This document shows positions 26,117 through 35,654 of a DNA stretch of 64,000 nucleotides, piece after piece. The notes beneath the pieces are model-generated. The model ran no database searches, had not been told where the DNA came from, and worked only from the letters and a program-made list of their open reading frames with translations. How positions within the stretch are numbered: position 1 is the first letter of the stretch; each line of letters opens with the position of its first letter. The DNA comes from Alcanivoracaceae bacterium (lineage in GTDB: Bacteria > Pseudomonadota > Gammaproteobacteria > Pseudomonadales > Alcanivoracaceae). The stretch is taken from the NCBI GenBank assembly GCA_029213045.1, contig JARGPN010000009.1, forward strand, positions 620,001-684,000, written 5' to 3'. Made by a program: the position numbers and the translations under genes.

Positions 26117-26980
26117 TCAGCCGGCGAGCACAACCCAAATGGCAGCAAAAATTAACCATATTGCAAGAACACGCAATAACAACGATTGCAAACCCTCTAG
26201 GACTTCCACGCCGGCCAGGAGGTTGCCGCTTTCGTCGTTTCCAAATCTGCCGTCGAATTCAGCGTCTAACTCAGTTTCGAGCGCGGCAATGGCGGCGTCT
26301 TCAAATATTTCTTGGCTTTTATCCCAGCTCCACATGCGGCCATCTACGGCTTCCATTACACGACGAAAATCGCCGCCCAGCGCCACGGCAAGAATAAGTA
26401 AGCGCGATGGCAACCAATAGAATGCTGCGTCACACACACGCGCCCACTCGCAACCTGATTCATCACGCGCGGCCAACCAGCGATTCAACACATACAACAG
26501 CACCGCGCCGTAACCAAGGGTGATAAAAAAGAATAATGAGGAAAAAAGCGTTACCGCTTCGCGGTGACTAATAGTCTGGCATAGCGATAAATAATAGCCG
26601 TCGTCTTCGGGATCGCCCTCGACGCCAAACTTTTCTTGTGCCAAGGCGGAAAACTCTTCTTTATCATTCATGCGACCGCGCACAATTAATTCGTCAAGTT
26701 GTCGAAATTCGCTATCGACACCTAACAGCCACAGCAAAACAATCACGCCAAGCGCAACGGCGGGCAAGCCCCACAAAATATGCTGAAGAAAATAGAAGGC
26801 GACGCCGACTAAAACGGCTGGCAAAAGAATTTTGAGTATCCACGCAAGACCATCCGCAGACACAGAGGGCGTCAAGGATGCGTTTAGCTGTCCCGACGCG
26901 CTGTCGTGATGCATCCATGTTGGCCAGTTCACATCGAGCCTACGCAATGCCAACACCACCAGTAACACGATTAACTTCAT
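26117..26980 (-). CDS. ampE: AmpE-like inner-membrane protein
   Basis: A 287-residue protein with four or five hydrophobic segments (about 1-12, 46-88, 144-166, 185-205 and 268-286). RLDVNWPTW near residue 13 and RGRMNDKEEFSALAQEKFG near 100-120 fit AmpE, a membrane protein encoded with AmpD. Its role in beta-lactamase induction and wall recycling is not well defined. It starts 33 bases after ampD stops, which is the conserved ampDE arrangement. aceE follows on the same strand after 208 bases. Confidence 0.85.
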   Translation of the reverse strand: MKLIVLLVVLALRRLDVNWPTWMHHDSASGQLNASLTPSVSADGLAWILKILLPAVLVGVAFYFLQHILWGLPAVALGVIVLLWLLGVDSEFRQLDELIVRGRMNDKEEFSALAQEKFGVEGDPEDDGYYLSLCQTISHREAVTLFSSLFFFITLGYGAVLLYVLNRWLAARDESGCEWARVCDAAFYWLPSRLLILAVALGGDFRRVMEAVDGRMWSWDKSQEIFEDAAIAALETELDAEFDGRFGNDESGNLLAGVEVLEGLQSLLLRVLAIWLIFAAIWVVLAG

Positions 26981-27013
26981 GCGGTTCCCCTTATGTCAGC
27001 GGCGGCTAAGGCG

Positions 27014-27565
27014 TTACTCGCTCATTATGGCGTTAGCGGGTAATCGACTCCAGTCAAACGCTGGCCCGGGATCCGTTTTTCGCCCCGGAGCGATATGTTC
27101 ATGGCCGACGATATTGTCAGCAATGCCTTGATAGGCGTCCTGCAGTGTTTTAATTAATGCGTTCAGGACAGTGTACTGACTTTCTGTGTAAGGGACATGA
27201 TCTGCGCCTTCTAGTTCGACGCCAATAGAAAAATCGTTGCAGGCATCACGGCCCTGCCACCGAGACTGGCCGGCGTGCCATGCGCGTGCATTACAGGGCA
27301 CGTACTGAACAAGTTCGCCGTCTCGGCGGATCAAAAAATGCGAAGACACCGTTAACGCCGCGATTTCACAAAAATACGGATGCGCAGCGGCGTCGAGCTG
27401 GTTGCAAAAGAAATCATCAATCCAGCGCCCACCAAATTCGTTTGGCGGCAAGCTAATGCTATGCACCACCAGCAAGCTAATATCCGACTCATCGGGGCGC
27501 TCGCTGTAATTCGGCGACGGCACTTTTCGTGCTTGCTCCACCCAATGATCTGTTATTGAAAACAC
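27014..27565 (-). CDS. ampD: AmpD, 1,6-anhydro-N-acetylmuramyl-L-alanine amidase
   Basis: A 183-residue cytoplasmic zinc amidase that removes the peptide from anhydro-muropeptides imported by AmpG. The zinc ligands are seen as H in LLVVHSISLPP (near residue 35), H in IVGHEHIAPGRKTDPGP (near 153), and D in the same motif. FGGRWIDDFF and VSSHFLIRRDGELVQYV are typical. No signal peptide is present, as expected for the cytoplasmic form. It is divergent from the symporter gene 220 bases away. Confidence 0.96.
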   Translation of the reverse strand: MFSITDHWVEQARKVPSPNYSERPDESDISLLVVHSISLPPNEFGGRWIDDFFCNQLDAAAHPYFCEIAALTVSSHFLIRRDGELVQYVPCNARAWHAGQSRWQGRDACNDFSIGVELEGADHVPYTESQYTVLNALIKTLQDAYQGIADNIVGHEHIAPGRKTDPGPAFDWSRLPANAIMSE

Positions 27566-27785
27566 GCCCTACCGACTCCTTCAAATTGACCTGTCCGCAT
27601 TACTCTTTAGCAATGAACGGATGAGCGATAACCTGAGTGTATCAACCCAATTGCGCACTGTATGCCTGATAGTGCCTAGTTATTTTGTTTGCTCAATGCT
27701 GTTACTCAGCGGATGCATGTTCTAGTCTTATGGAGTTTTTGTTACCGACACTGCGGCCTTCAAAGGACTTATCGGGGGATACGTC

Positions 27786-29141
27786 ATGGATTCAGATTTG
27801 CTCACGTCGATTTCATCTTTAGTGGATACCGTTTCTGGCGTTGTTTGGGGTATTCCCATGCTCGCGCTGATCGCAGGCACCGGCATTTACCTAACGGCTG
27901 GCTTGGGCTTTATGCCTCTGCGCAAACTGATCTACGGATTCCGCCAGCTCGGCCATAAAAGCTCCGACGGCGAAGGCACTATTGCCGGATACGCGGCGCT
28001 GGCTACCGCGCTCTCGGCAACGGTCGGCACGGGTAATATTGCGGGTGTCGCCACGGCTATTCATTTTGGTGGCCCAGGTGCGCTGGTGTGGATGTGGCTC
28101 ATTGCGCTGGTGGGGATGGCGACAAAATATGGTGAAGCGGTATTGGCGGTGCATTATCGCGAGAAAGATCATACCGGCCAGTGGGTTGGCGGGCCTATGT
28201 ATTACATCCGCCGAGGCATGGGCGAAAAATTCACCTGGCTCGCAACGCTCTTTGCCTTTTTCGGCATGATCGCCGGATTTGGCATTGGCAATGGCGTGCA
28301 GGCCAACTCTGTTGCTGATGGCCTGCATTCTGCTTTTGGCGTCAGTACCACCGCCACTGGCATCATTATCGCCATATTGGTGGGCATGGTTATTTTGGGA
28401 GGCATCAAACGCATCGCGCTGACAGCGAGCGCGCTGGTACCGTTAATGGCGGTGGGGTATTTGCTTGCTGGCCTTGGCGTGTTGGCCAGCCATATTGATC
28501 AACTTCCCGCGGCGGTGTGGCTATGTCTGACCGACGCCTTTACTGGCACCGCAGCCGGTGGCGGGTTCGCCGGTGCGTCTGTTGCCATGGCCATTCGCTA
28601 TGGTATCGCGCGCGGCATTTTCTCCAACGAAGCGGGCCTCGGTAGCGCGCCTATTGCCCACGCGTCGGCGGTGACTGATCACCCTGTGCGCCAAGGCACC
28701 ATCGGCATGCTTGGCACCTTTATCGACACTATTGTGATTTGTTCGATCACCGGCCTCGCCATTGTAGTGACAGGCGTATGGGAAAGCGGCGAAAATGGCG
28801 CCCCATTGTCGGCCATGGCGTTCGGCAGCACCTTCGGCTCGCTTGGCACGCCGATTGTGGTGATTAGCTTGAGCGTCTTTGCCTTTACCACCCTGCTCGG
28901 CTGGAGCCTGTATGGCGAACGCTGCGCACAATATTTATTTGGCGAGAAAGCGGTTCTACCCTTCCGCATTGTTTGGGTGCTGCTCATTCCCGTCGGCGCA
29001 GTGGTCAACCTCAAACTTATTTGGGGCGTTGCCGATGTCATGAATGCCTTAATGGCCATTCCCAATTTGATCGCCCTGCTGGTGCTGAGCCCGGTGATCT
29101 TTAAGTTAACGCGAGAATTTTTTAACCGTGAAGAAAATTGA
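27786..29141 (+). CDS. Alanine/glycine:cation symporter (AGCS family)
   Basis: A 451-residue inner-membrane amino-acid carrier that uses sodium or protons. Conserved blocks are TALSATVGTGNIAGVATAIHFGGPGA (near residue 75), WLIALVGMATKYGEAVLAVHYREK (near 105), and FSNEAGLGSAPIAHA (near 280). Around ten membrane segments are present and length is normal. The stop overlaps the GTG start of nadC by 14 bases, so the two are translationally coupled. This pairing has no obvious metabolic logic. Confidence 0.93.
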   Translation: MDSDLLTSISSLVDTVSGVVWGIPMLALIAGTGIYLTAGLGFMPLRKLIYGFRQLGHKSSDGEGTIAGYAALATALSATVGTGNIAGVATAIHFGGPGALVWMWLIALVGMATKYGEAVLAVHYREKDHTGQWVGGPMYYIRRGMGEKFTWLATLFAFFGMIAGFGIGNGVQANSVADGLHSAFGVSTTATGIIIAILVGMVILGGIKRIALTASALVPLMAVGYLLAGLGVLASHIDQLPAAVWLCLTDAFTGTAAGGGFAGASVAMAIRYGIARGIFSNEAGLGSAPIAHASAVTDHPVRQGTIGMLGTFIDTIVICSITGLAIVVTGVWESGENGAPLSAMAFGSTFGSLGTPIVVISLSVFAFTTLLGWSLYGERCAQYLFGEKAVLPFRIVWVLLIPVGAVVNLKLIWGVADVMNALMAIPNLIALLVLSPVIFKLTREFFNREEN

Positions 29142-29979
29142 GCTACCTGAATACGTTATTGCAGATATCCCAAAACAAGTTAAAGCCGCTTTAGAGGAAG
29201 ACATCGGCAGTGGCGATATAACTGCGATGTTGATTGATGAAAGGGCTGACGGGTGCGCCACCTTGATCACCCGAGAACGCGCCATCATGTGCGGAAAAGC
29301 CTGGGCAAATGAAGTGTTTGCTCAGCTTGGCGGAGAGGTATCGTTAGCTTGGCACGTGGAAGACGGCGATGCTCTTGAGCCAAATCAAGCATTGTGCGAG
29401 CTAAAAGGAAATGTTCGACAGATCTTGACCGGCGAGCGAACGGCACTGAACTTCCTGCAATCGCTGATGGGCACCGCGCAGACAGCACGTACTTATGTTC
29501 ACGCTGTAGCAGGAAAAAATGTCACCCTGCTCGATACCAGAAAAACGGTACCGTGCCTTCGTACCGCGCAAAAGTATGCTGTGCTTTGTGGAGGCGGAGC
29601 GAACCACCGCCTAGCGCTGTATGACGCCTTCTTGATAAAAGAAAACCACATCGCAGCGAGCGGCTCGATTGCTAGCGCCGTCGCCAACGCACGCACCATT
29701 GCACCACACTGCAAAATAACTGTCGAAGTGGAAACCCTTGAAGAATTGTCCGAAGCGATAGCTTGCGAACCAGATCAGATCATGCTGGACAACTTTTCCT
29801 CAGAAGACGTTACTGCCGCGCTCAAGATCACTCCAACCAACATTACAATTGAGCTGTCAGGCAACTTCGATTTAGCGAGACTGCAAAACCTCCCTATCTT
29901 CCCTAGGCCAGTCTGTATTTCTATTGGCGGCCTAACTAAACATATTCAAGCGACTGATCTCTCCCTGCGCCTACAATAA
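29128..29979 (+). CDS. nadC: NadC, nicotinate-nucleotide pyrophosphorylase (quinolinate phosphoribosyltransferase)
   Basis: A 283-residue enzyme that makes nicotinate mononucleotide from quinolinate and PRPP in NAD synthesis. ALEEDIGSGDITAML (about 20-34), TRKTVPCLRTAQKYAVLCGGGANHRLALYDAFLIKENH (near 135-170) and VEVETLEELSEA (near 200) are the family's substrate-binding blocks. The start is a GTG inside the end of the symporter gene. Its position beside ampDE and pilA follows the E. coli order. A bidirectional terminator lies 47 bases after the stop. Confidence 0.96.
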   Translation: MKKIELPEYVIADIPKQVKAALEEDIGSGDITAMLIDERADGCATLITRERAIMCGKAWANEVFAQLGGEVSLAWHVEDGDALEPNQALCELKGNVRQILTGERTALNFLQSLMGTAQTARTYVHAVAGKNVTLLDTRKTVPCLRTAQKYAVLCGGGANHRLALYDAFLIKENHIAASGSIASAVANARTIAPHCKITVEVETLEELSEAIACEPDQIMLDNFSSEDVTAALKITPTNITIELSGNFDLARLQNLPIFPRPVCISIGGLTKHIQATDLSLRLQ

Positions 29980-30021
29980 ACAATGCCTCTTAAACTCAAC
30001 CTTGCTCGCTAAATAGACGCG

Positions 30022-30053
30022 CAAAAAAAATGCCTCCCGAGGGAGGCATTTTC
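30022..30053. terminator. Bidirectional terminator between nadC and pilA
   Basis: AAAATGCCTCCC, GA, GGGAGGCATTTT forms a perfect 12-bp stem with A/T runs outside, between two convergent genes. Confidence 0.92.
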
Positions 30054-30083
30054 GTATTGCTAAGACCCGAAGGTCGCTGCAAA

Positions 30084-30581
30084 TTACTTACACTCAGAAG
30101 GAGCGTAACGAGCAAGCAGAGTACCAGCAGTTGCAGGCAAGCTACGAGCAGTTGCAGTTGCGCTGGTTGCAGAAGCGCATGCCCAGTCAATGTTACCTTG
30201 CAAACCAGTTGCCAATGCCACGCCACCGATAGAAGGAGTCAGAGTCAGAGTCTGGCCAGCTGCTTGTGGCAAGTTAGCACCGTTATAGGTAACAGTGATA
30301 ACACCAGTGCCAGTATCGATAGCAATCACAGAAACATATTTAGTAGGAGTGAAGTTAGTATTCCAGTCACCACCAGCAGCAACGATACCAGCCATGTCGT
30401 TTGAGTAGTAAGACTCAGCAACAGACACTTTAGCTGAACCAGCTAGACCCAGACCTTCAGTTACTTTTGAACGTACTGTGTAATCCTGGTACGCAGGAAT
30501 CGCTACAGCGGCCAGAATACCGATGATCGCAACAACGATCATCAATTCGATTAGGGTAAAACCTTTTTGGATGCGCTTCAT
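30084..30581 (-). CDS. pilA: PilA, major type IV pilin
   Basis: A 165-residue type IVa prepilin. The seven-residue leader MKRIQKG is cut before F8, and the hydrophobic helix [20 protein letters not shown] with the conserved glutamate at mature position 5 follows. The C-terminal disulfide loop is probably formed by the cysteines of DWACAS and SECK. PilD, encoded at 33983, would process it. It is divergent from pilBCD and has a sigma-54 type promoter. The mature globular part is rich in T, A, V and G, as is common for a surface-exposed variable pilin. Confidence 0.96.
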   Translation of the reverse strand: MKRIQKGFTLIELMIVVAIIGILAAVAIPAYQDYTVRSKVTEGLGLAGSAKVSVAESYYSNDMAGIVAAGGDWNTNFTPTKYVSVIAIDTGTGVITVTYNGANLPQAAGQTLTLTPSIGGVALATGLQGNIDWACASATSATATARSLPATAGTLLARYAPSECK

Positions 30582-30642
30582 AATTACTCTCCAGATTATT
30601 TTTTAGTGGGTCGCTTGCAGACGCAACTCCTGCAGAGACTAC

Positions 30643-30659
30643 TGCAAAGGACGGGCCAA
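30643..30659 (-). promoter_or_regulatory. Sigma-54 (RpoN) promoter of pilA
   Basis: The minus strand reads TTGGCCCG, four bases, TTGCA, against the consensus YTGGCACG-N4-TTGCW. The GG and GC doublets have the required spacing. The predicted start site gives a leader of about 50 nt. In Pseudomonas and relatives pilA is sigma-54 dependent through PilSR, which fits; pilSR is not in the window. Confidence 0.75.
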
Positions 30660-31024
30660 CTTCCCTCTGATCATGAAAAAGGCGTATTCAAAGGCCATCC
30701 ATGACCGACCGGCGCCCTTTCAGCCGTTCCATCTGACGCCGCACGTCATACAGATGACAATTTGTGGCATCCAAAGGTGCCGCAAAAAGCACAAATACCG
30801 CCCTTCACTCTGATAATCCTTTCAGCTTATGCCGCAGCCCTAAATGTCTCTTTATCTACGCGCCCCAATTAACCACATATATGTCGCGAAGAAACCGCCA
30901 TAAGCCACTGATATGCCTAAAATTGAAACTGGCATCGACCTAAGTTCTTGGTGTAGAGTCGGAGTTGGTTTCTGCGGATACCTCGCACCAAAAGCCGCGT
31001 CAACTCTAACGAATACAAATAATT
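30660..31024. other. pilA-pilB intergenic region, no gene seen
   Basis: This is the rest of the 443-bp gap between the divergent pilA and pilB genes, upstream of the sigma-54 site. Activator sites for pilA would be expected here, but no repeated motif was convincing. No good promoter or strong SD for pilB was recognised. Confidence 0.5.
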
Positions 31025-32746
31025 ATGGCTGAGATTGGCACCAATATTCCTATAAGCGGACTAGCCCGAAGGCTGGTAAAAGAAGGCTTCCTCAATGAGG
31101 AAAAGGCCCGAGAAGCGATTGTGGGCGCTAAGAGAGACAAACTCTCGCTGGTTCCCTATTTAGTCCAGCATAGTCTCGCGAAGCCTAAGGACATTGCGCG
31201 TTGTGCTGCTGAAGAATTCGGAGACCCGTTAATTGATCTCGCGGCAATGTCTATCGACAACCTTCCTAAAGGACTCGTCGATCAGAACCTTCTCGTTAAG
31301 CATCATGCTGTGCCTCTTTTTAAGCGCGGCAATCGCCTTTATGTTGCCGTGTCCGATCCGACTAATCTGCAAGCGTCTGAAGAAATACGCTTTAACACCG
31401 GTCTGAACGTTGAGACCATCATTGCAGAGGAAGACAAGCTTAATCAGCTGTTGGAATCACTGGTTTCCGAAGCAGAAGGAAGCGCGTTCGACGAGCTCGA
31501 TGAAGATCTCGAAGACATTGATGTATCCAGTGGCGACGATGACAAAAAGCCAGATGATGGCGGTGCGTCCGGCGCCGACGATGCGCCTATTGTTCGATTC
31601 GTCAACAAGCTCTTGCTTGACGCCATTAAAGGCGGCTGCTCTGATTTACACTTCGAACCCTACGAAAAGACTTACCGCGTGCGCTTTCGCCAAGATGGCA
31701 TTTTGCGCGAAGTTTCACGCCCCCCCGTCAATACAACGGCAAAAATTGCGGCGCGCTTAAAAGTCATGGCAAAGCTGAACATTGCCGAGCGTCGCGTACC
31801 GCAAGACGGCCGTATTAAAATGAAAATCTCGAAAACGCGCTCCATCGATTTTCGAGTGAACACCTGCCCAACGCTGTGGGGCGAAAAAATCGTACTGCGA
31901 ATTCTTGACGCCGAAAGTGCGAAAATGGGTATTGATGCTCTCGGCTACGAAGATTATCAAAAAGCCCTGTATATGGACGCGCTAGAAAAGCCGCAAGGCA
32001 TGATTCTAGTAACTGGCCCAACTGGGTCAGGTAAAACCGTATCCCTTTATACTGGCGTGAATATTCTCAACACGCCTGAGCGTAATATTTCTACCGCTGA
32101 AGATCCGGTTGAAATCAACCTTGAGGGTGTTAACCAAGTTAACGTTAACCCTTCTCAAGGCATGGACTTCTCCGCGGCATTGAAAGCGTTTTTGCGCCAA
32201 GATCCAGACGTGATTCTTGTTGGTGAAATTCGAGATATTGAGACGGCCAGCATTGCTGTTAAAGCAGCACAAACTGGTCACTTAGTGCTCTCCACCCTGC
32301 ACACCAACAGTGCGCCAGAAACTCTAACGCGACTGCGCAACATGGGTGTCCCGTCGTTCAACATCGCGACATCAGTGATTCTCATTATTGCTCAACGCTT
32401 GTCGCGACGGCTGTGCGAGCACTGCAAGCAACCTGTCGATATCCCAAAACAATCGCTGCTTGAGATGAACTTCACGGAAGAAGACATCAAAACAGGCTTC
32501 ACTGTATACGGGCCAAATGGCTGCGAAAAATGCAACAACGGATATAAAGGCCGTGTAGGTATCTATGAAGTGGTCAAAATCACAGACGGTATCGCACGGA
32601 TTATCATGGAAGAAGGCAATTCAATTCAGATCGGCGATCAATGCCGAGTAGAGGGATTCAACGACCTGTACAGATCCGGCCTCTTAAAGGTGATGGCGGG
32701 CGTAACAAGTCTTGAAGAAGTTAACCGCGTAACATCTGGACATTGA
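31025..32746 (+). CDS. pilB: PilB, type IV pilus extension ATPase
   Basis: A 573-residue hexameric motor that drives pilus assembly. The N-terminal GspE-N domain covers about 1-150. An acidic linker (LDEDLEDIDVSSGDDD) follows near 158. The ATPase has the Walker A motif GPTGSGKT near 331, the Asp box, the Walker B region DVILVGEIRD near 396, and the His box TGHLVLSTLHTN. Two CxxC pairs (CEHC near 463, CEKC near 501) form the zinc site typical of PilB. pilC follows directly. Confidence 0.97.
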   Translation: MAEIGTNIPISGLARRLVKEGFLNEEKAREAIVGAKRDKLSLVPYLVQHSLAKPKDIARCAAEEFGDPLIDLAAMSIDNLPKGLVDQNLLVKHHAVPLFKRGNRLYVAVSDPTNLQASEEIRFNTGLNVETIIAEEDKLNQLLESLVSEAEGSAFDELDEDLEDIDVSSGDDDKKPDDGGASGADDAPIVRFVNKLLLDAIKGGCSDLHFEPYEKTYRVRFRQDGILREVSRPPVNTTAKIAARLKVMAKLNIAERRVPQDGRIKMKISKTRSIDFRVNTCPTLWGEKIVLRILDAESAKMGIDALGYEDYQKALYMDALEKPQGMILVTGPTGSGKTVSLYTGVNILNTPERNISTAEDPVEINLEGVNQVNVNPSQGMDFSAALKAFLRQDPDVILVGEIRDIETASIAVKAAQTGHLVLSTLHTNSAPETLTRLRNMGVPSFNIATSVILIIAQRLSRRLCEHCKQPVDIPKQSLLEMNFTEEDIKTGFTVYGPNGCEKCNNGYKGRVGIYEVVKITDGIARIIMEEGNSIQIGDQCRVEGFNDLYRSGLLKVMAGVTSLEEVNRVTSGH

Positions 32747-32748
32747 TC

Positions 32749-33975
32749 ATGGCTAAAGCGGCTGCAGTAGAAAAAGTTAGCACTTTTTTATATCAGGGGA
32801 CGGACCGTCGTGGCGCCAAGATCAAAGGCGAAATGTCTGGTAAAAACCAAGCACTGGTGCGTGCGGAGCTTCGCCGCCAAGGCATTAATGCTACGAAAGT
32901 TCAAAAGAAGCTGGAAATAAAATTTCTCAGCGGCAAAAAGAAAATCACCACTCAAGACACCACTATTTTTATGCGACAAATGGCAACCATGATGAAAGCT
33001 GGTGTGCCACTGGTCCAATCGTTCGAAATTGTTGCGGACGGACTAGATAATCCGTCGATGAAAGAAGTAGTTCTTGCCATCAAAAATGAAGTGGAAGGCG
33101 GTAACAACTTTGCCGGCGCGCTCAAGAAGCACCCTAACCTTTTTGAGGAATTGGTGTGTAGCCTTGTTGATGCAGGTGAACAGTCGGGCGCACTAGAAAC
33201 CATGCTCGAACGTATCGCGATGTATAAAGAAAAAAGTGAAGCCTTGAAAGCCAAGATCAAAAAAGCGCTTAAGTACCCGATTTCCGTTGTCGTTGTTGCG
33301 ATGGTCGTAACCGGCATCTTGCTAGTAAAGGTAGTACCCACGTTCAAAGAACTGTTTGAAGGCTTTGGTGCGGAACTGCCTGCCTTTACACAGTTTGTTA
33401 TCGGTATTTCCGAATGGGTTCAGTCAAACTGGATTTTTGGCATTCTACTGATAGCGGCAACCATTATGGGCTTTTCAGAAGCCAAAAAAAGATTCCCTGC
33501 ATTTAATGCGGCGCTAGATAGAATCACGTTAAAACTACCCGTAGCGGGGGAAATCGCATACAAGGCAACGGTGGCGCGATTTGCGCGGACACTATCAACA
33601 ACATTCGCGGCGGGCGTACCGTTAATTGATGCACTGACGTCGTGCGCCGAAGCATCCGGCAACGTTGTGTATAGAGATGCGATTATCAGAATTCGTGAAG
33701 ACGTCTCTACTGGTCAACAACTTCAGTTTGCCATGCGCAGCACTGGCGTTTTCCCCAGCATGGCATTGCAAATGGTTGCTATCGGCGAAGAGTCTGGCGC
33801 GCTAGATGCCATGCTCGATAAAGTCGCCTCGTACTTTGAAGATGAAGTAGACAACGCCGTGGACGGCCTAACTTCGATGATGGAACCGCTTATTATGTCC
33901 GTACTGGGTGTCTTAATCGGCGGTCTGATTATCGCTATGTACTTGCCGATCTTCCAACTCGGTTCGGTGGTTTAA
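32749..33975 (+). CDS. pilC: PilC, type IV pilus inner-membrane platform protein
   Basis: A 408-residue platform protein of the GspF family. Two cytoplasmic helical repeats (about 68-190 and 270-395) each carry the F-x-R-x-x-A/S-T pattern (FMRQMATMMKAGVPL, then FARTLSTTFAAGVPL). Three membrane segments lie near 170-195, 222-242 and 378-400. The ATG at 32749 is two bases past the pilB stop; a TTG two codons earlier overlaps that stop. It lies between pilB and pilD in the standard order. Confidence 0.97.
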   Translation: MAKAAAVEKVSTFLYQGTDRRGAKIKGEMSGKNQALVRAELRRQGINATKVQKKLEIKFLSGKKKITTQDTTIFMRQMATMMKAGVPLVQSFEIVADGLDNPSMKEVVLAIKNEVEGGNNFAGALKKHPNLFEELVCSLVDAGEQSGALETMLERIAMYKEKSEALKAKIKKALKYPISVVVVAMVVTGILLVKVVPTFKELFEGFGAELPAFTQFVIGISEWVQSNWIFGILLIAATIMGFSEAKKRFPAFNAALDRITLKLPVAGEIAYKATVARFARTLSTTFAAGVPLIDALTSCAEASGNVVYRDAIIRIREDVSTGQQLQFAMRSTGVFPSMALQMVAIGEESGALDAMLDKVASYFEDEVDNAVDGLTSMMEPLIMSVLGVLIGGLIIAMYLPIFQLGSVV

Positions 33976-33982
33976 TTCCGAA

Positions 33983-34855
33983 ATGCAATTCCTCTCATTT
34001 CTAGAGGCCAGCCCAACAGGGCTGGTCGTCGTTACCTTTATCTTAGGTCTTTTAATCGGCAGCTTTAGCAACGTCGTTATTTTTCGTCTTCCGAAAATGA
34101 TGGAGCGTGAATGGCGCAGCGAGTGCAAAGTTATACTCGAACTTCCTGCGGGGGAAGACGAACCAGCGCTCACCCTCTCAACGCCTGCATCCACATGCCC
34201 CAAGTGCCAACACAAAATCCGCTGGTTTGAGAATATTCCTGTCGTTAGCTGGCTCGCACTTCGTGGAAAATGCTCGTCATGTAGCCAAAAAATATCCGCA
34301 CGCTACCCAATCATTGAGCTTTCCGCCGCCATCATTGCGGCAGTAGCGGCAACGCATTTTGGGTACGGCGCATGGCTAGGAGCGGTCCTGGTCGCAGGTT
34401 GGATACTGCTAATCTTAGCCCTTATCGACTTCGATACTACCCTGCTGCCTGACCAGCTCACTGTGCCATTAATGTGGGGTGGAATTCTTGCTGCAACTGT
34501 TGGCATTAGCCCCATTTCATTGAGTGATTCAGTGCTGGGGGCCATGGCCGGCTATCTTTCTCTTTGGTCCGTATATTGGGTGTTCAAGCTGATTACCGGC
34601 AAAGAAGGCATGGGCTATGGAGACTTTAAGCTGCTCGCCGCACTTGGCGCTTGGATGGGCTGGCAGTTGCTTCCGTTGGTGATTTTACTGTCGTCCGTTG
34701 TGGGCGCAGTGGTAGGTTTGCTACTCATGACGACTGGCATTGTAAAGCGCGATGAGGGCATTCCCTTCGGCCCGTATCTCGCGGCCGCAGGTTGGATTGC
34801 GTTACTCTGGGGCAACGATATCGTTTCCACCTACCTCGGATTATTTAAATACTAA
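33983..34855 (+). CDS. pilD: PilD, prepilin peptidase/N-methyltransferase
   Basis: A 290-residue bifunctional membrane enzyme that cuts prepilin leaders and methylates the new N-terminus. The cytoplasmic loop near residues 70-105 has two CxxC pairs (CPKC and CSSC). The two catalytic aspartates are in LALIDFDTTLLPDQ near 150 and GYGDFKLLAALGAWMG near 212. About eight membrane segments are present. It overlaps the coaE start by one base (TAATG). It would serve PilA and any type II secretion pseudopilins. Confidence 0.96.
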   Translation: MQFLSFLEASPTGLVVVTFILGLLIGSFSNVVIFRLPKMMEREWRSECKVILELPAGEDEPALTLSTPASTCPKCQHKIRWFENIPVVSWLALRGKCSSCSQKISARYPIIELSAAIIAAVAATHFGYGAWLGAVLVAGWILLILALIDFDTTLLPDQLTVPLMWGGILAATVGISPISLSDSVLGAMAGYLSLWSVYWVFKLITGKEGMGYGDFKLLAALGAWMGWQLLPLVILLSSVVGAVVGLLLMTTGIVKRDEGIPFGPYLAAAGWIALLWGNDIVSTYLGLFKY

Positions 34856-35454
34856 TGTTTGTTGTGGGTCTCACCGGCGGAATCGGTAGCGGCAAAACGT
34901 CGGCGTCCGATTATCTCGCGTCTAAAGGTATCACCATTGTTGATGCTGATCTCGCATCTCGCGTCGTGGTGCAGCCCGGCAAACCGGCATTAAATGAAAT
35001 CAGCAAACGCTTTGGTGCGCACATGATCGATGCCTCAGGGAGCCTGAATCGACCCGCTCTCAGAGAGATTGTTTTTTCGGATAAAAATGCGCTAAAAGAT
35101 TTAGAAGCGATTACGCATCCCGCAATCCGTGACGAATTATTGGCACAACTCCACGCATCGACGTCCCCCTACACAGTATTGGTCTCTCCCTTATTATTAG
35201 AAACCAACCAACATGAACTGACGAACCGCGTGTTGTTAATTGATGCGCCCGAGTTGGCGCAGGTGGAACGCACCGTCGCGCGCGATAAAGTGCCGACCGC
35301 ACAAGTGGAATCAATCATGGCTGCGCAAATGCAGCGAAAAACTCGACAAGATAAAGCGGATGATGTGCTGGTCAACGACGACACTCTTGACGCGCTTCAT
35401 GCAAAACTGGACGCAATGCATCAACGCTATCTTCAGCTGGCGACTGAGAAATGA
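34855..35454 (+). CDS. coaE: CoaE, dephospho-CoA kinase
   Basis: A 199-residue P-loop kinase that performs the last step of coenzyme A synthesis. The P-loop [11 protein letters not shown] is at residues 5-15. [13 protein letters not shown] near 32 and [10 protein letters not shown] near 104 are the substrate-binding blocks. It overlaps pilD by one base and yacG by four. In E. coli zapD stands between coaE and yacG; here the two are directly coupled. Confidence 0.97.
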   Translation: MFVVGLTGGIGSGKTSASDYLASKGITIVDADLASRVVVQPGKPALNEISKRFGAHMIDASGSLNRPALREIVFSDKNALKDLEAITHPAIRDELLAQLHASTSPYTVLVSPLLLETNQHELTNRVLLIDAPELAQVERTVARDKVPTAQVESIMAAQMQRKTRQDKADDVLVNDDTLDALHAKLDAMHQRYLQLATEK

Positions 35455-35651
35455 AAGCAAACGAAAAACCCGAACGCATTTATCCCTGCCCGCAATGCCG
35501 CAAACCTGTTCATTGGCGCACTGACAATCAATGGCGTCCGTTTTGCTCGCACCGTTGTAAATTAATCGATTTAGGCGAATGGGCTGCAGAAAAGCATGCC
35601 ATTCCAGGTGACCCTGCGGAAGATGGCTCAGACTTTAACGAATGGGAATGA
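35451..35651 (+). CDS. yacG: YacG, DNA gyrase inhibitor (zinc protein)
   Basis: A 66-residue zinc-binding protein. The four cysteine ligands are in CPQC (near residues 10-13) and CSHRC (near 26-30), with [16 protein letters not shown] after them. In E. coli YacG binds GyrB and inhibits gyrase. It is the last gene of pilBCD-coaE-yacG and is convergent with the nudix-thiE gene, three bases away. No terminator hairpin is seen between them. Confidence 0.95.
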   Translation: MKANEKPERIYPCPQCRKPVHWRTDNQWRPFCSHRCKLIDLGEWAAEKHAIPGDPAEDGSDFNEWE

Positions 35652-35654
35652 GGC

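Noticed and set aside
27566-27785. Small open frame starting at 27689 before the symporter gene
   Set aside because: It runs into the symporter gene in another frame and has no SD or recognisable domain.
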